This document shows positions 43,208 through 51,274 of a stretch of 64,000 nucleotides of DNA, piece by piece; within the stretch, counting starts at the first letter, position 1; each line of letters begins with the position of its first letter. The stretch is taken from assembly GCA_963721645.1 (NCBI GenBank), contig CAVRJK010000002.1, positions 1 to 64,000 of the forward strand. The letters are read 5' to 3'. The position numbers and the translations under genes were made by a program. Origin of the DNA: JALZKA01 sp963721645. Its GTDB lineage: Bacteria > Actinomycetota > Thermoleophilia > Solirubrobacterales > 70-9. The notes under the pieces were generated by a model. It worked only from the letters and a program-made list of their open reading frames with translations, was not told where the DNA came from and made no database searches.

Positions 43208-44504
43208 ATGGGCAAGGTCGTCGAGCTCGACACGTCGGGCAATTCCCAGCCAAGGGGCCAGAAGGCCAAGAGGGGCAAGCGCAACGTCTCGAAGACCGCG
43301 CTGGTCCTCGGCGGCGGCGGCTTCACCGGCGGCGTTTACGAGATCGGCGCGCTCCGGGCCCTGGACCTCCTGGCGGTAAATCACACCGTCAACGAGTTCG
43401 ACATCTACGTGGGGACCAGCGCCGGCTCGTTCATCGCAAGCCTGACCGCAAACGGCGTCACCCCCGAGGAGATGATGCGGGTCCTCAACTCGGAACTGCG
43501 CTCGCCGATCCCCGACATCGACCTCTCGATGCTCCTGAGGCCCAACTACGGCGGCTTCGTCCGCGGCTCGCTCACCTTGCCGCTCAAGATCGCCGGGATC
43601 GTCAAGGAGGTCTTTGAAAAGGAGTCCTCGGTTGTTGACCTGGCTACGGGCCTCGCAGGCCTCCTGCCGCCCGGCTTCTACAAGGGCACCGGCATCGAGC
43701 GCTACGTGCACGAGGTCCTGTCCGATCCCGACCGCACCGACGACTTCCGCCACCTCTCCTCAGAGCTTTACCTGACCGCCACCGACCTCGACACGACCGA
43801 GCGTGTCGTCCTGGGCGAAGGGCGAGTGGTCCGACGTGCCGATCTCGACCGCGGTCGCCGCTTCCGGCGCCCTGCCGATGATCTACGAGCCGGTCGAGAT
43901 CAAGGGCCGCGAGTTCATCGACGGCGGCATCCTCTCGACCACCAACATCGACGTCGCGATCGAGCGGGGCGCCAAGTTCGTCGTCGTGATCAACCCGCTT
44001 GTCCCCTACGTCAACGACTTCGGCAAGACGATCCCGACGGTCACCGGCTCACGTGTCCAGCACGTTTCCGACATGGGGCTCGCCGGGATCGGCAACCAGG
44101 TCTTCAGGATGATGTCCCACGACCGCCTCCATCGTGCGGTCGAGATCTGGGAGGAGCGCTACCCAGGGGTCGACATCGTCCTGATCGAGCCAGAGCTCGA
44201 CGACGCCTTGATGTTCGGCACCTCGATCCTCGACTACAAGGCCCGCCTGGAGATTGCCAAGCACGGCTTCGAGTCCGTCACGCTCAAGCTCGCGCGCGAT
44301 TACGACCGCTACCGCGCGATCGCACAGCGCCACGGCATCGAGATCTCCAAGCGCCGTGTTCGCCACGCGATGGACCACGTCGAGCGCGCGGCCGAGAGCC
44401 GCGCCGGGTGGCGCCGCGTCCTCGAGCAGACGACTTCGACCCTCATGCGCTCGGGCCCCAAGCCGGCGCCGGAGCCCGTCGAAGAAGAAGCGCTCGACGG
44501 CTGA
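43208..44504 (+). CDS. Patatin-like phospholipase family protein, with one +1 frame change
   Basis: Residues ~30-50 hold the oxyanion motif 'LGGGGFTGGVYEIGAL'; 'YVGTSAGSF' holds the nucleophile Ser (GxSxG), and 'FIDGGILSTTNIDVAIERGA' the catalytic Asp (DGG). The frame changes at ~43820-43822 (GAAGGGCGAG, one G too many); corrected length is 431 residues. Patatins hydrolyse acyl esters of lipids. No signal peptide, so it probably acts at the inner membrane face. Lipid-related neighbours (acyl-CoA synthetase, MCE genes) fit such a role. It is divergent from dacB. Confidence 0.82.
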
Positions 44505-44520
44505 GCCAGCGCCTGGCGTC

Positions 44521-44919
44521 TCACCCCTTGTGCACGTGCGCCAGGCCTGAGAGTGATTCCCCCGAAGGATCGAGCAGGAAGAACTCGAGCGCCACGTCCG
44601 GGTTTGAGTGGATCTGGCTCATATAGACGATCACTTCGCGGTCAAGAGCGTCCTGGACCACCGCGGTGAACTGGTCGCTCATCGTCTTTTGAAAGCTCCG
44701 CCGCAGGTTCTCGACCTCGGCGAACTTGCCGTCGGCCATGAGCGTTGTCTCGACCGAGGTGAAGCCTCCGCGCAGCACACAGACGATCGAATCGTCGATG
44801 GCGTACGTCTTTGCCTCGGTCGGCCCCTTGCCGTAATAATCCTTGTGGAGGGTGACGATGCCGGTCGAGATATCGGCGAGCCGTGACCCCGTCCCACCCG
44901 AGGCGCGATGCTCGTTCAT
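44521..44919 (-). CDS. DUF2294 / MpsC-like protein, paralogue 1
   Basis: 132 residues, ATG with GGGAG 8 bases upstream. 'DISTGIVTLHKDYYGKGPTEAKTYAIDDSIVCVLRGGFTSVETTLM' and 'ALDREVIVYMSQIHSNPDVALEFFLL' match the DUF2294 pattern: helix, 'GrGPtxaktyxxdd', strand, 'lTxxExtLxxxg', helix, strand. In Staphylococcus the family member MpsC belongs to a cation-translocating membrane-potential system; here no MpsA/MpsB partner is visible. It is convergent with the patatin gene and divergent from two further paralogues. Confidence 0.75.
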   Translation of the reverse strand: MNEHRASGGTGSRLADISTGIVTLHKDYYGKGPTEAKTYAIDDSIVCVLRGGFTSVETTLMADGKFAEVENLRRSFQKTMSDQFTAVVQDALDREVIVYMSQIHSNPDVALEFFLLDPSGESLSGLAHVHKG

Positions 44920-45209
44920 TCGGATCTCCCAGCTTGGTTGTCGAGCCCCGTCCGTGCGTCACGTCCGCGATCTCGCTACGGAAGACCATACTCCGCCTCC
45001 CGTGAGCGCCGCGCTATGCTCGCTGGGCACGAGTGCGTCATCCGCGTGATGGGGGGACTTGGCGGGAAGCACCTTTGAAGGGCAGCCCGCAAGGAAGCTC
45101 CACGACACACGAGGAAGGCGCAAACGGCTCCTGAAAGCGGCAAGGACGGATCGTCTTTTAAAGGCTCTCGGCACCTGTCGCCAGCCCGGATCAACCCGGG
45201 ACAAATTCC
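44920..45209 (+). promoter_or_regulatory. Divergent promoter region with a ~180-base leader for the DUF2294 pair
   Basis: A +-strand -10 box TATGCT at 45015-45020 (preceded by GCGC) puts the start near 45027, giving a ~180-base leader, unusually long for this window. A minus-strand TATGGT near 44988 may serve paralogue 1. The leader has several possible short stems (CCTTTGAAGG; CCCGG-ATCAAC-CCGGG before the start) but no riboswitch class I can name. No open frame of note. Confidence 0.4.
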
Positions 45210-45644
45210 ATGACAGGAGCCATTTTGGACCGATCGGACCCGATAACGCGGGCTGAGCTTGGCGCGATTGCGTCGCGGGTCTCACGCGACATCGTGCGGC
45301 TCCACGCGGACCTGTACGGCCGCGGCCCGACAAAAGCCAAGACCCACCTCGGCGACGATCACGCCCTGTGCGTCCTCGAAGAGGTCTTCACTCCGGCCGA
45401 GAAGACGTTGATCCGGGCCGGCAATCCCGAGCAGGTACGGGCTACGCGCGATGCTTTCCAGGAGGCGGTCGAGCCCCAGTTCAGGGAGGTCGTGGAGACC
45501 GCTACGGGACGGCGGGTACGCGCCTTTGTCAGCGTCGTCCACACAGGGATCGACGCAGCGTTCGAGATGTTCCTCTTCGAGACCGGCCCCGGCGAGGAGT
45601 ACCGCCCCGAGAGCCGGAGTCCGGCAGCTGAAAGTGGCGACTGA
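45210..45644 (+). CDS. DUF2294 / MpsC-like protein, paralogue 2
   Basis: 144 residues from ATG 45210; TTG at 45225, with AGGAG 6 bases before it, is an alternative start. 'VSRDIVRLHADLYGRGPTKAKTHLGDDHALCVLEEVFTPAEKTLIRAG' and 'ATGRRVRAFVSVVHTGIDAAFEMFLFE' closely match paralogues 1 and 3. Soluble and acidic. The stop overlaps the start of paralogue 3, so the two are translationally coupled and may form a heteromer. Confidence 0.75.
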   Translation: MTGAILDRSDPITRAELGAIASRVSRDIVRLHADLYGRGPTKAKTHLGDDHALCVLEEVFTPAEKTLIRAGNPEQVRATRDAFQEAVEPQFREVVETATGRRVRAFVSVVHTGIDAAFEMFLFETGPGEEYRPESRSPAAESGD

Positions 45645-46008
45645 GCAAGGCCGGGTCGAAGACGAGATCGCGCGCGAAGTCCTCGCCGTACATGAGGCCT
45701 CGTACGGAGTCGGCGCGACAGAGACCCACGTCCATCTGGCGGGCGACTTCGTCATCGTCGCCCTGGACATCGAGCTGACGCGTGCCGAGGAAACCCTGCT
45801 GAGCGCGGGCAAGGACGAGGCGGTGACCGGAATGCGCGAGTCGTTCCAGCACGTGATCGGAGCCACGTTTTCGGCGATTGTCGAGCGAGCGACAGGCCGC
45901 CGGGTGGTCTCGTTCGTATGCCAGGTCTCCACGAACCCTCTGTATTCGCTCGAAGTCTTCAGGCTGGCGCCGGGTTCCGGCCCGGAGCTTGCCGAGCCGT
46001 CGGCTTAG
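45634..46008 (+). CDS. DUF2294 / MpsC-like protein, paralogue 3
   Basis: 124 residues from GTG 45634; the frame is open further upstream but that part overlaps paralogue 2. 'EIAREVLAVHEASYGVGATETHVHLAGDFVIVALDIELTRAEETLLSAG' and 'ATGRRVVSFVCQVSTNPLYSLEVFRL' show the family pattern, although GrGP is changed to GVGA. Its end overlaps the end of the convergent acyl-CoA synthetase gene by 4 bases. Confidence 0.72.
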   Translation: MATEQGRVEDEIAREVLAVHEASYGVGATETHVHLAGDFVIVALDIELTRAEETLLSAGKDEAVTGMRESFQHVIGATFSAIVERATGRRVVSFVCQVSTNPLYSLEVFRLAPGSGPELAEPSA

Positions 46009-47807
46009 CCGGAGTAGAGCGACTCGATCTGCGAGGCGTACTTGTCGGCGACGACGTTTCGCTTGATCTTCATCGTGGGCGTCAGCTCGCCGCCCTCCTG
46101 GGAGAGGTCCTGAGGGAGGATCTCGAACTTCTTCACCTGTTCGACGCGGGCGAACTTCTGGTTGATCTGGTCGAGGTGCGCCTGGATGGAGGCGCGAACC
46201 TCATCGTTCTCGTGGAGGGTGGCCGCATCAACACCCTTCTCTGATGCGTGCTTCGCCGCCTCCTCCGGGTCGAGGGTGACCACGCAGACCAGGTACGGGC
46301 GCCTGTCGCCCACGACGACGCACTGCGAGACGAGCGGGTGCTGCTTGATCTCCGCCTCGAGGTTCGCCGGGGTGATGTTCTTGCCGCCCGCGGTGATGAT
46401 GATGTCCTTCTTTCGGCCGGTGATCTTGAGGTAGCCGTCCGAGTCCACCTCCCCGATGTCGCCCGTGTGGAGCCAGCCGTCCACGAGGGTCTCGGACGTT
46501 GCCTCGTCGTTCTTGTAGTAGCCCTGGAAGATGTTCGGGCCCTTGACCAGGATCTCGCCGTCGTCGGCGATCTTGATGTCCACGCCAGGCAGCGGCTTGC
46601 CGATCGTTCCGAACTTGAAGTCGTCCGGGGTCGCGATCGTGGCAGCGGTCGAGGTCTCGGTCATGCCCCAGCCCTCCAAGACGAGGACGCCCGCAGCGTC
46701 GAAGAAGCGAAGGATCTCCGGATTGATCGGCGCGGCACCGGTTACCGCGACGCGCAGGTTCCCGCCGAAGAGGTTGCGGATCTTCGAGAGCACCAGGCGA
46801 TCTGCCAATTTGTGCTGCGCAGAGACAAGGGCGCCGGCTCCGCCGGAGCGCTCGGCCTCCCGGTAGCGCTTGCCCACGCCGATCGACCAGTCGAAGATCT
46901 TCTTCTTGAGCCCGCCCTCCTTTTCGACGGCGGCCGTGGCGGCGGTATAGATCTTCTCGAAGATCCTGGGCACGGAGGGGAAGTACGTCGGCTTGACCTC
47001 GGAGAGGTTGGGGACGATCCGCAGCGGATCCCGCTCCCAGTAGGCGATCGAGGAGCCGAGCTCGAAGTTTCCGAGCTGGATCAGAAGGGCGAAGGAGTGG
47101 GCGAGGGGGAGGAAGAGGTAGGTCAATTCCTCCTGATCGCCCAAGACGTTCTTCTCGACGACCATGTCGAGCATGGCCCTGTAGTTGCCGTGCGAGATGA
47201 CGCAGCCCTTGGGAGGCCCGGTGGTCCCCGACGTGTAGATGAAGGTGCAGATGTCTTGCGGCGTGACCGACTCGTAGCGCTCCTGCCAGTCGGCATCGGA
47301 TACCTCAGCCCCCTGCTCGACGAGCTCGGAGACCGAGATCGCGCCGCCGCCCTTGCCCGTCATGCGGATCACATGCTGCAGCCTGGGACAGCGATCGCGG
47401 ATCGCGCGGATCTTTTCGAGCTGCTCCTCGTCCTCGACGATGACGACGCTCGCGTCCGAGTTCTCAAGCACGTACTCGCACTCCTCGGCGGAGTTGGTCT
47501 GGTAGATCGGGACGACGGTTGCGCCGGCCGTCAGCGCGGCGAAATCGAAGTAGGTCCATTCCGGCCGGGTGTTGCCGAGGATCGAGACCTTGTCGCCCTT
47601 CTCGATCCCCAGGGCCATCAGGCCCTTCGACAGCTCCTTGACGGTCTGTCCCACCTCGTCATAGCTGCGGCTGACCCAGTGGCCCGAGTCGTCCTTGAAC
47701 ATGACCGCCCTGCCCGGCCCGTACTTGGCTACGGACTTGGGAAGAAGGTCGGCGATCGTCTTCGAGCCGACTCCGGAAGAGGCAGGGGTAACGGTGGCAG
47801 ATTCCAT
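46005..47807 (-). CDS. fadD: Long-chain fatty acid-CoA ligase (AMP-forming)
   Basis: 600 residues, ATG. The P-loop-like A3 motif 'YTSGTTGPPKGCVISHGNY', A5 'GWGMTETSTAATIAT', A7 'WLHTGDIGEVDSDGYLKITGRKKDIIITAGGKNITP' and C-terminal Lys region ('LTPTMKIKRN') are those of long-chain acyl-CoA synthetases of the FAA/FadD15 type. It activates fatty acids through acyl-adenylates. A TAGGCT box 6 bases upstream suggests a leaderless mRNA. Possible functional link to the nearby patatin lipase. Confidence 0.9.
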   Translation of the reverse strand: MESATVTPASSGVGSKTIADLLPKSVAKYGPGRAVMFKDDSGHWVSRSYDEVGQTVKELSKGLMALGIEKGDKVSILGNTRPEWTYFDFAALTAGATVVPIYQTNSAEECEYVLENSDASVVIVEDEEQLEKIRAIRDRCPRLQHVIRMTGKGGGAISVSELVEQGAEVSDADWQERYESVTPQDICTFIYTSGTTGPPKGCVISHGNYRAMLDMVVEKNVLGDQEELTYLFLPLAHSFALLIQLGNFELGSSIAYWERDPLRIVPNLSEVKPTYFPSVPRIFEKIYTAATAAVEKEGGLKKKIFDWSIGVGKRYREAERSGGAGALVSAQHKLADRLVLSKIRNLFGGNLRVAVTGAAPINPEILRFFDAAGVLVLEGWGMTETSTAATIATPDDFKFGTIGKPLPGVDIKIADDGEILVKGPNIFQGYYKNDEATSETLVDGWLHTGDIGEVDSDGYLKITGRKKDIIITAGGKNITPANLEAEIKQHPLVSQCVVVGDRRPYLVCVVTLDPEEAAKHASEKGVDAATLHENDEVRASIQAHLDQINQKFARVEQVKKFEILPQDLSQEGGELTPTMKIKRNVVADKYASQIESLYSG

Positions 47808-47813
47808 GCCCCC

Positions 47814-47819
47814 AGCCTA
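47814..47819 (-). promoter_or_regulatory. Predicted -10 box (TAGGCT) for fadD, leaderless
   Basis: Minus-strand TAGGCT within TATAGGCT ends 6 bases before the ATG. The intervening GGGGGC could also pass as a ribosome site. Confidence 0.4.
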
Positions 47820-47825
47820 TATGTA

Positions 47826-47845
47826 CGGCTTAGGTGCCTAAGCCG
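47826..47845 (-). terminator. Perfect hairpin CGGCTTAGG-CA-CCTAAGCCG overlapping a stop codon
   Basis: A 20-base inverted repeat contains the TAG stop of the 60-residue gene and ends just before the fadD promoter. It probably terminates the small gene; a regulatory site for fadD is also possible. No T-run. Confidence 0.5.
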
Positions 47846-48020
47846 CTGCTGTGGTGCGCTTGGTGCTGTCCGTCAGCTGCGCGAGCGAGGTGACGAACAG
47901 CGATTTGTCGATCTTTCCCTGGAAAATCGGAACGCCCATCTCCATACATTTGGAGATCACTTCCCGACGCTTCATGTTGACCTCGTCGGCGAGCTCCGTG
48001 GGCGTCAGATGATTTGCCAT
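47838..48020 (-). CDS. Small IF2_N/helix-turn-helix-like protein
   Basis: 60 residues, ATG with AGGAG 7 bases upstream. 'LTPTELADEVNMKRREVISKCMEMGVPIFQGKIDKSLF' has the helix-helix-turn pattern of the IF2 N-terminal domain and of small HTH domains (LAxE-x4-RxEVIxKCMExGVPI). It is far too small to be IF2 itself. The Ser/Thr/Ala-rich tail is short. It may bind nucleic acid or regulate the adjacent fadD; function unknown. Confidence 0.55.
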   Translation of the reverse strand: MANHLTPTELADEVNMKRREVISKCMEMGVPIFQGKIDKSLFVTSLAQLTDSTKRTTAAA

Positions 48021-48101
48021 GCACCGTCTCCTATGGGTGGGGGGCTGTTGCCGCGCGTTCCGCGCGTTCAGGTCTGAGTCTCCTACCTGGGACGGACGCT
48101 G

Positions 48102-48863
48102 TCAAATCGGATTTGGGACATCGATGAACTCATGTTCGATCCCGAACTCGAGGGCCACGAGCTCGCCCAGGCGACGAGCGCCGAACGTCTCGGTTGCATA
48201 GTGGCCCGCTGCGATGAAATGGAGCGAGCCTTCGTGGGCATCGGCCATCGCGTGCTCCGCCGGCTCTCCCGTCAGCACCGCATCGAGACCCAAGGCGACC
48301 GCTTCGGAGATCGACGATGAGCCGGCCCCCGAGAGGATCCCGATCGACTTGACGACGCTCGGGCCCGTCTCGAAAATCAGTGGATTCGGGGACACGTGGG
48401 TACGGACCCGATCGAAGAGCTCTCCCGCGGCGATGCCTTCGACGCTCCGCCCGACGATCCCGATCGCAGAGCCCTTCGCCAGGCCGAATTCCTCAGGTCC
48501 GGCTTCGAGTCCGAGCGCGCTGCAAAGGAGGGCGTTGTTGCCGATCTCGCGATGGGCGTCGAGCGGCAGGTGGTAGCCCGCGACATTCAGATCACGAGCC
48601 AGCGCCGCGCGGAGGCGAGCGGCCATCGGCTCGCTCAGGGCTCGCGAATGAAAGTCCCAGAAGAGGCCGTGGTGGGCCACCAGGAGCTCGGCGCCGCTCG
48701 CAATCGCGCGCTCAATGGATTCCAGGTGAGCGGACACGCACGTTGCGATCTTCCCGACCTCGGTCGCGCCGGGCACCTGCAGCCCGTTCGGACCGTAGTC
48801 CTGGAACGCGCCGACGTCCAGCGTGCGGTCACAGAACTCGATGATCTCGCTTCGACTCGCCAT
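48102..48863 (-). CDS. NIF3-family dinuclear metal-centre protein
   Basis: 253 residues, ATG. 'DYGPNGLQVPG', 'ELLVAHHGLFWDF' (metal-binding HH), 'NVAGYHLPLDAHREIGNNALLCSALGL' (LDxH) and the late 'HFIAAGHYATETFG' (GHxxxE) are the conserved metal ligands of the YbgI/NIF3 hexamer. Often annotated GTP cyclohydrolase 1 type 2, but its true substrate is unsettled. In actinobacteria it commonly sits next to a zinc-ribbon gene; here that partner is not visible. Confidence 0.88.
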   Translation of the reverse strand: MASRSEIIEFCDRTLDVGAFQDYGPNGLQVPGATEVGKIATCVSAHLESIERAIASGAELLVAHHGLFWDFHSRALSEPMAARLRAALARDLNVAGYHLPLDAHREIGNNALLCSALGLEAGPEEFGLAKGSAIGIVGRSVEGIAAGELFDRVRTHVSPNPLIFETGPSVVKSIGILSGAGSSSISEAVALGLDAVLTGEPAEHAMADAHEGSLHFIAAGHYATETFGARRLGELVALEFGIEHEFIDVPNPI

Positions 48864-48895
48864 GCGCGTGTCGAAGGTATCTCAGCGTCAGGTCC

Positions 48896-48901
48896 TAAGT
48901 T
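48896..48901 (+). promoter_or_regulatory. Predicted -10 box (TAAGTT), leaderless
   Basis: TAAGTT ends 6 bases before the ATG at 48908. Confidence 0.45.
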
Positions 48902-48907
48902 TGTCCG

Positions 48908-49144
48908 ATGACGGACGCGTCCAACTTCCTCAGCTCCCTGATGGACTCCGAGCTCTATTCCATCGGTGCGTTCTTTTGTGACGAGCATCCGGAGCTGGTC
49001 GACGAGGTCACCCGCGTCTCGGGCGAGATCGAGGTGGACGGCCTCGTTGCCTATGCCGAGTCGAGCGGCCAGCCGATCGAGGAGGCGTTCGAGACGCTTT
49101 TGACCGGCCTGGCGGTGCGCTACTTCAAGGCGGTCGCAGGATGA
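48908..49144 (+). CDS. Small acidic protein of unknown function
   Basis: 78 residues, ATG. 'SSLMDSELYSIGAFFCDEHPELVDEVTRVSGEIEVDGLVAYAESSGQPIEEAFETLL' appears all-helical and acidic, with a single Cys. No family recognised. The stop overlaps the ATG of the DsbA-fold gene (ATGA), so the two are translationally coupled. A leaderless start is predicted. Confidence 0.6.
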   Translation: MTDASNFLSSLMDSELYSIGAFFCDEHPELVDEVTRVSGEIEVDGLVAYAESSGQPIEEAFETLLTGLAVRYFKAVAG

Positions 49145-49866
49145 ACGTCTGGGTCCCGCGGACGATCATCGCCGTGGTGGTCGTAGGGGTCGCAATCTCG
49201 ATCGTCTCGATCTCGGTCGGCGACGGCGGCCCGAACACCGTGAGCTTCGAGGAGCGCGGTGAGGTCCAAGGCCTGGTCGCAGGGATCAAGCAGGACGGCG
49301 CCCGGTTGGGCGATGCGGAGGCACCCGTGGAGATCGAGGTTTTTACCGACGTGAGGGCGATTCCCGGCGCGACGTTCCAGGAGGACGTCGTCGACCCGAT
49401 CATCGACGACTACGTCCGTGACGGCCGAGCTCAGATCTCGATCAGGCACTTCTCCTTCGGTCGCTCGGGAGTCACGGAGGCAGCCATCGCCGCCACGGCT
49501 GCCGGCGAGCAGGGTTACCAGTGGCAGTTCGCCGAGATCGTGATGAGAAATCTCGAGAACGCAGGCCCCAAGGGGATCGACGAGGCTTTCCTCAAGGCCG
49601 CCGCCGAGGTGACTCCCGGCATGACCATCGACGAGTGGGACGCCGCCTTCGCCGAGGAGCTCGATGCGCAGATGAGCGACCCCGAGTACGAGAGCGAGAT
49701 CGACCGCGACGGCGAGCTGGCGCTGGAGCTCCAGCTCCCAGCGGGCCCCGCGATCGTGGTGACTGGGGTGGGCGGGGTGGAGGAGCTCGTGAACGCGCCT
49801 ACGCTCGACGAAGTGCGCGCCGCGATCGAGCGGGTCGACGTCCAGTCGGCCGACATCGCGCCCTAG
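49141..49866 (+). CDS. Membrane-anchored DsbA/thioredoxin_4-fold protein lacking the CxxC motif
   Basis: 241 residues, ATG. Residues 7-25 form an uncleaved-type N-terminal membrane anchor (VPRTIIAVVVVGVAISIVSI). 'LGDAEAPVEIEVFTDVRAIPGATFQEDVVDPIIDDYV' aligns with the start of DsbA-like domains, where FxDxxCPxC is expected; here the positions read DVRAIPGAT and there is no Cys in the protein. 'AGPAIVVTG' corresponds to the cis-Pro loop. It is probably a non-redox, chaperone-like or binding derivative. Coupled to the small gene upstream. Confidence 0.68.
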   Translation: MNVWVPRTIIAVVVVGVAISIVSISVGDGGPNTVSFEERGEVQGLVAGIKQDGARLGDAEAPVEIEVFTDVRAIPGATFQEDVVDPIIDDYVRDGRAQISIRHFSFGRSGVTEAAIAATAAGEQGYQWQFAEIVMRNLENAGPKGIDEAFLKAAAEVTPGMTIDEWDAAFAEELDAQMSDPEYESEIDRDGELALELQLPAGPAIVVTGVGGVEELVNAPTLDEVRAAIERVDVQSADIAP

Positions 49867-50591
49867 ATCCCTGAGGGCTCCTCACCCTCGAACAGCGGTT
49901 TGAGGCGGCGCGCGAGAAGCAGGAGGGCGACGAGCACCGCGACCGCGACCCAGATTCTCGGATCGGACAGGGACAGGTCCTCGAGGCTCGTGCCGAGGTA
50001 CACGGAAAGCGCGGTAATCGGCAGGTAGCCGACGGCAGTGGTCCACACGAAGCGGATGCGCGGTGCCTGGGCCGCACCGGCGACGTAGGAGAACAGGCTG
50101 AAGGGGACGATCGGCACCAGGCGCGCTGCGAGGAGAAGGGTGACACCGCCCTCATCAACCACCCGCTCGAGGCGTGAGAGGCGCTGAGGCTTGACGATCC
50201 TCTCCACCAAAGGCCGGGCCGCTCGGCGACCGATCTCGTAGGCGAGCAGCCCCTGTGCGGTCCAGCAGACCATGAGAATCGCCATGGCCGGCCAGAAGCC
50301 GTAGACGAAGCCGGCGGCGGCATCCAGGATCTCGGCCGGGTACCAGACGAAGGTGTGGAGGGCCGCCAGTCCGGCGATCAGCACCACCCCTGCGGCGCCC
50401 GAATCGCGAAGATCCCGGCGCAGGGATCCGGTCTCCCCCGAAAGAACGTCGCCGGCCGCATCGCGGAGCGGCTCGATCAAAAACACCGCCCCGACCAGCG
50501 CGAACGCGAAGGCGAGGGTCAGTGCGATCGGCCTGAGGGGGAGCCCGGTGCTCTCGGGCTGCCCGGCCTCGGATCCGGGCGCGTCGCTCAC
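49863..50591 (-). CDS. TVP38/TMEM64-family (VTT domain) membrane protein
   Basis: 242 residues from GTG 50591. The frame is open further upstream but there it reads through the tRNA gene, so the later start is preferred. Five or six membrane segments; 'FVWYPAEILDAAAGFVYGFWPA' and 'LVPIVPFSLFSYVAGAAQAPRIRFVWTTAVGYLPITALSVYLG' are the VTT (DedA-like) signatures. Family members are proposed lipid scramblases or flippases. Its end overlaps the DsbA-fold gene by 4 bases (convergent). Confidence 0.82.
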   Translation of the reverse strand: MSDAPGSEAGQPESTGLPLRPIALTLAFAFALVGAVFLIEPLRDAAGDVLSGETGSLRRDLRDSGAAGVVLIAGLAALHTFVWYPAEILDAAAGFVYGFWPAMAILMVCWTAQGLLAYEIGRRAARPLVERIVKPQRLSRLERVVDEGGVTLLLAARLVPIVPFSLFSYVAGAAQAPRIRFVWTTAVGYLPITALSVYLGTSLEDLSLSDPRIWVAVAVLVALLLLARRLKPLFEGEEPSGI

Positions 50592-50620
50592 GCGACGGAG
50601 TATGGCTGCGACATGGACAA

Positions 50621-50694
50621 TCGGGGCGCCCGGATTTGAACCGGGGACCTCACCGACCCGAACGGTGCGCGCTACCAGGCTGCGCCACGCCCCG
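50621..50694 (-). tRNA. tRNA-Pro(CGG)
   Basis: Minus strand: acceptor CGGGGCG pairs with CGCCCCG, D-arm GCGC-AGCCTGGTA-GCGC, anticodon stem CACCG/CGGTG with loop TTCGGGT (anticodon CGG, G37), T-arm CCCGG-TTCAAAT-CCGGG, discriminator A. No encoded CCA. It reads CCG, a common codon in this GC-rich genome. It lies between the VTT gene (same strand) and the divergent kinase gene. Confidence 0.95.
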
Positions 50695-50769
50695 AGAGGC
50701 CTCAAGGGTATCCGGTGCAACTTCACTTTCTTTATGAGTAAGAACGCCCAGAAGGGGCAAGGTTGTTAC

Positions 50770-51231
50770 ATGACGGCAGGCAGGTCACACCTTGAAATCT
50801 CGATGGCGGCGGATCCCGGCAGCGTTCGGCTGGTCAGGACCGAGATCATGCGCTGGTTCCACGAACTGCGGCACGGGGAAGAGGCGCTGGCAGCTTCGAT
50901 CGCGGTCGCGGTGTCCGAAGCGGTCGGAAACGTCGTGCGCCACGCCTACCCGGGCGAGAGCGTGGGCCGCGTCGAGGTCGAGGCGCAACTCCAGGAGGCG
51001 ACAATCACCGTCAGCGTCAGCGACGGTGGCGCCGGAATGTCGGGACGCTCGGAGTGCGCCGGCAGCGGCATGGGCCTGCCCGTCATCGGACGCCTTGCGG
51101 ACGGGGTCACGGTGGTGTCGGATGATGGAGGCACCCGCTTGTCGATGCGGTTCGAGCTGACCGGCCCGGCTTCTCGCCGACCGCTCTTCGCTCCGCTCCA
51201 CGCGCGCTCCGTGGCAGCGGTTTCGCATTAG
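50770..51231 (+). CDS. RsbW-like ATP-binding anti-sigma factor/serine kinase
   Basis: 153 residues from ATG 50770 with AAGG 7 bases upstream; ATG 50734 is an alternative. 'AASIAVAVSEAVGNVVRHAYPG' is the N-box and 'SVSDGGAGMSGRSECAGSGMGLPVIGRLADGV' the G-box of HATPase_c_2 kinases of the RsbW/SpoIIAB type, which bind sigma factors and phosphorylate antagonists. Together with the next gene and the SigB/SigF factor it suggests a partner-switching module. Confidence 0.82.
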   Translation: MTAGRSHLEISMAADPGSVRLVRTEIMRWFHELRHGEEALAASIAVAVSEAVGNVVRHAYPGESVGRVEVEAQLQEATITVSVSDGGAGMSGRSECAGSGMGLPVIGRLADGVTVVSDDGGTRLSMRFELTGPASRRPLFAPLHARSVAAVSH

Positions 51232-51274
51232 ACCGGCGCCGACGGGGAAACGCCTCCGTAGGATCAACCCCGGG

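Noticed and set aside
45027..45209. c-di-GMP-I or another named riboswitch before the DUF2294 pair
   Set aside because: Only scattered similarity (GCAAAC) is seen; the conserved tetraloop, receptor and second GCAAAGCC block are missing.
50592..50726. Longer N-terminus for the TVP38-type protein
   Set aside because: This part is the tRNA-Pro gene and its flank read as protein; GTG 50591 gives the family-like start.
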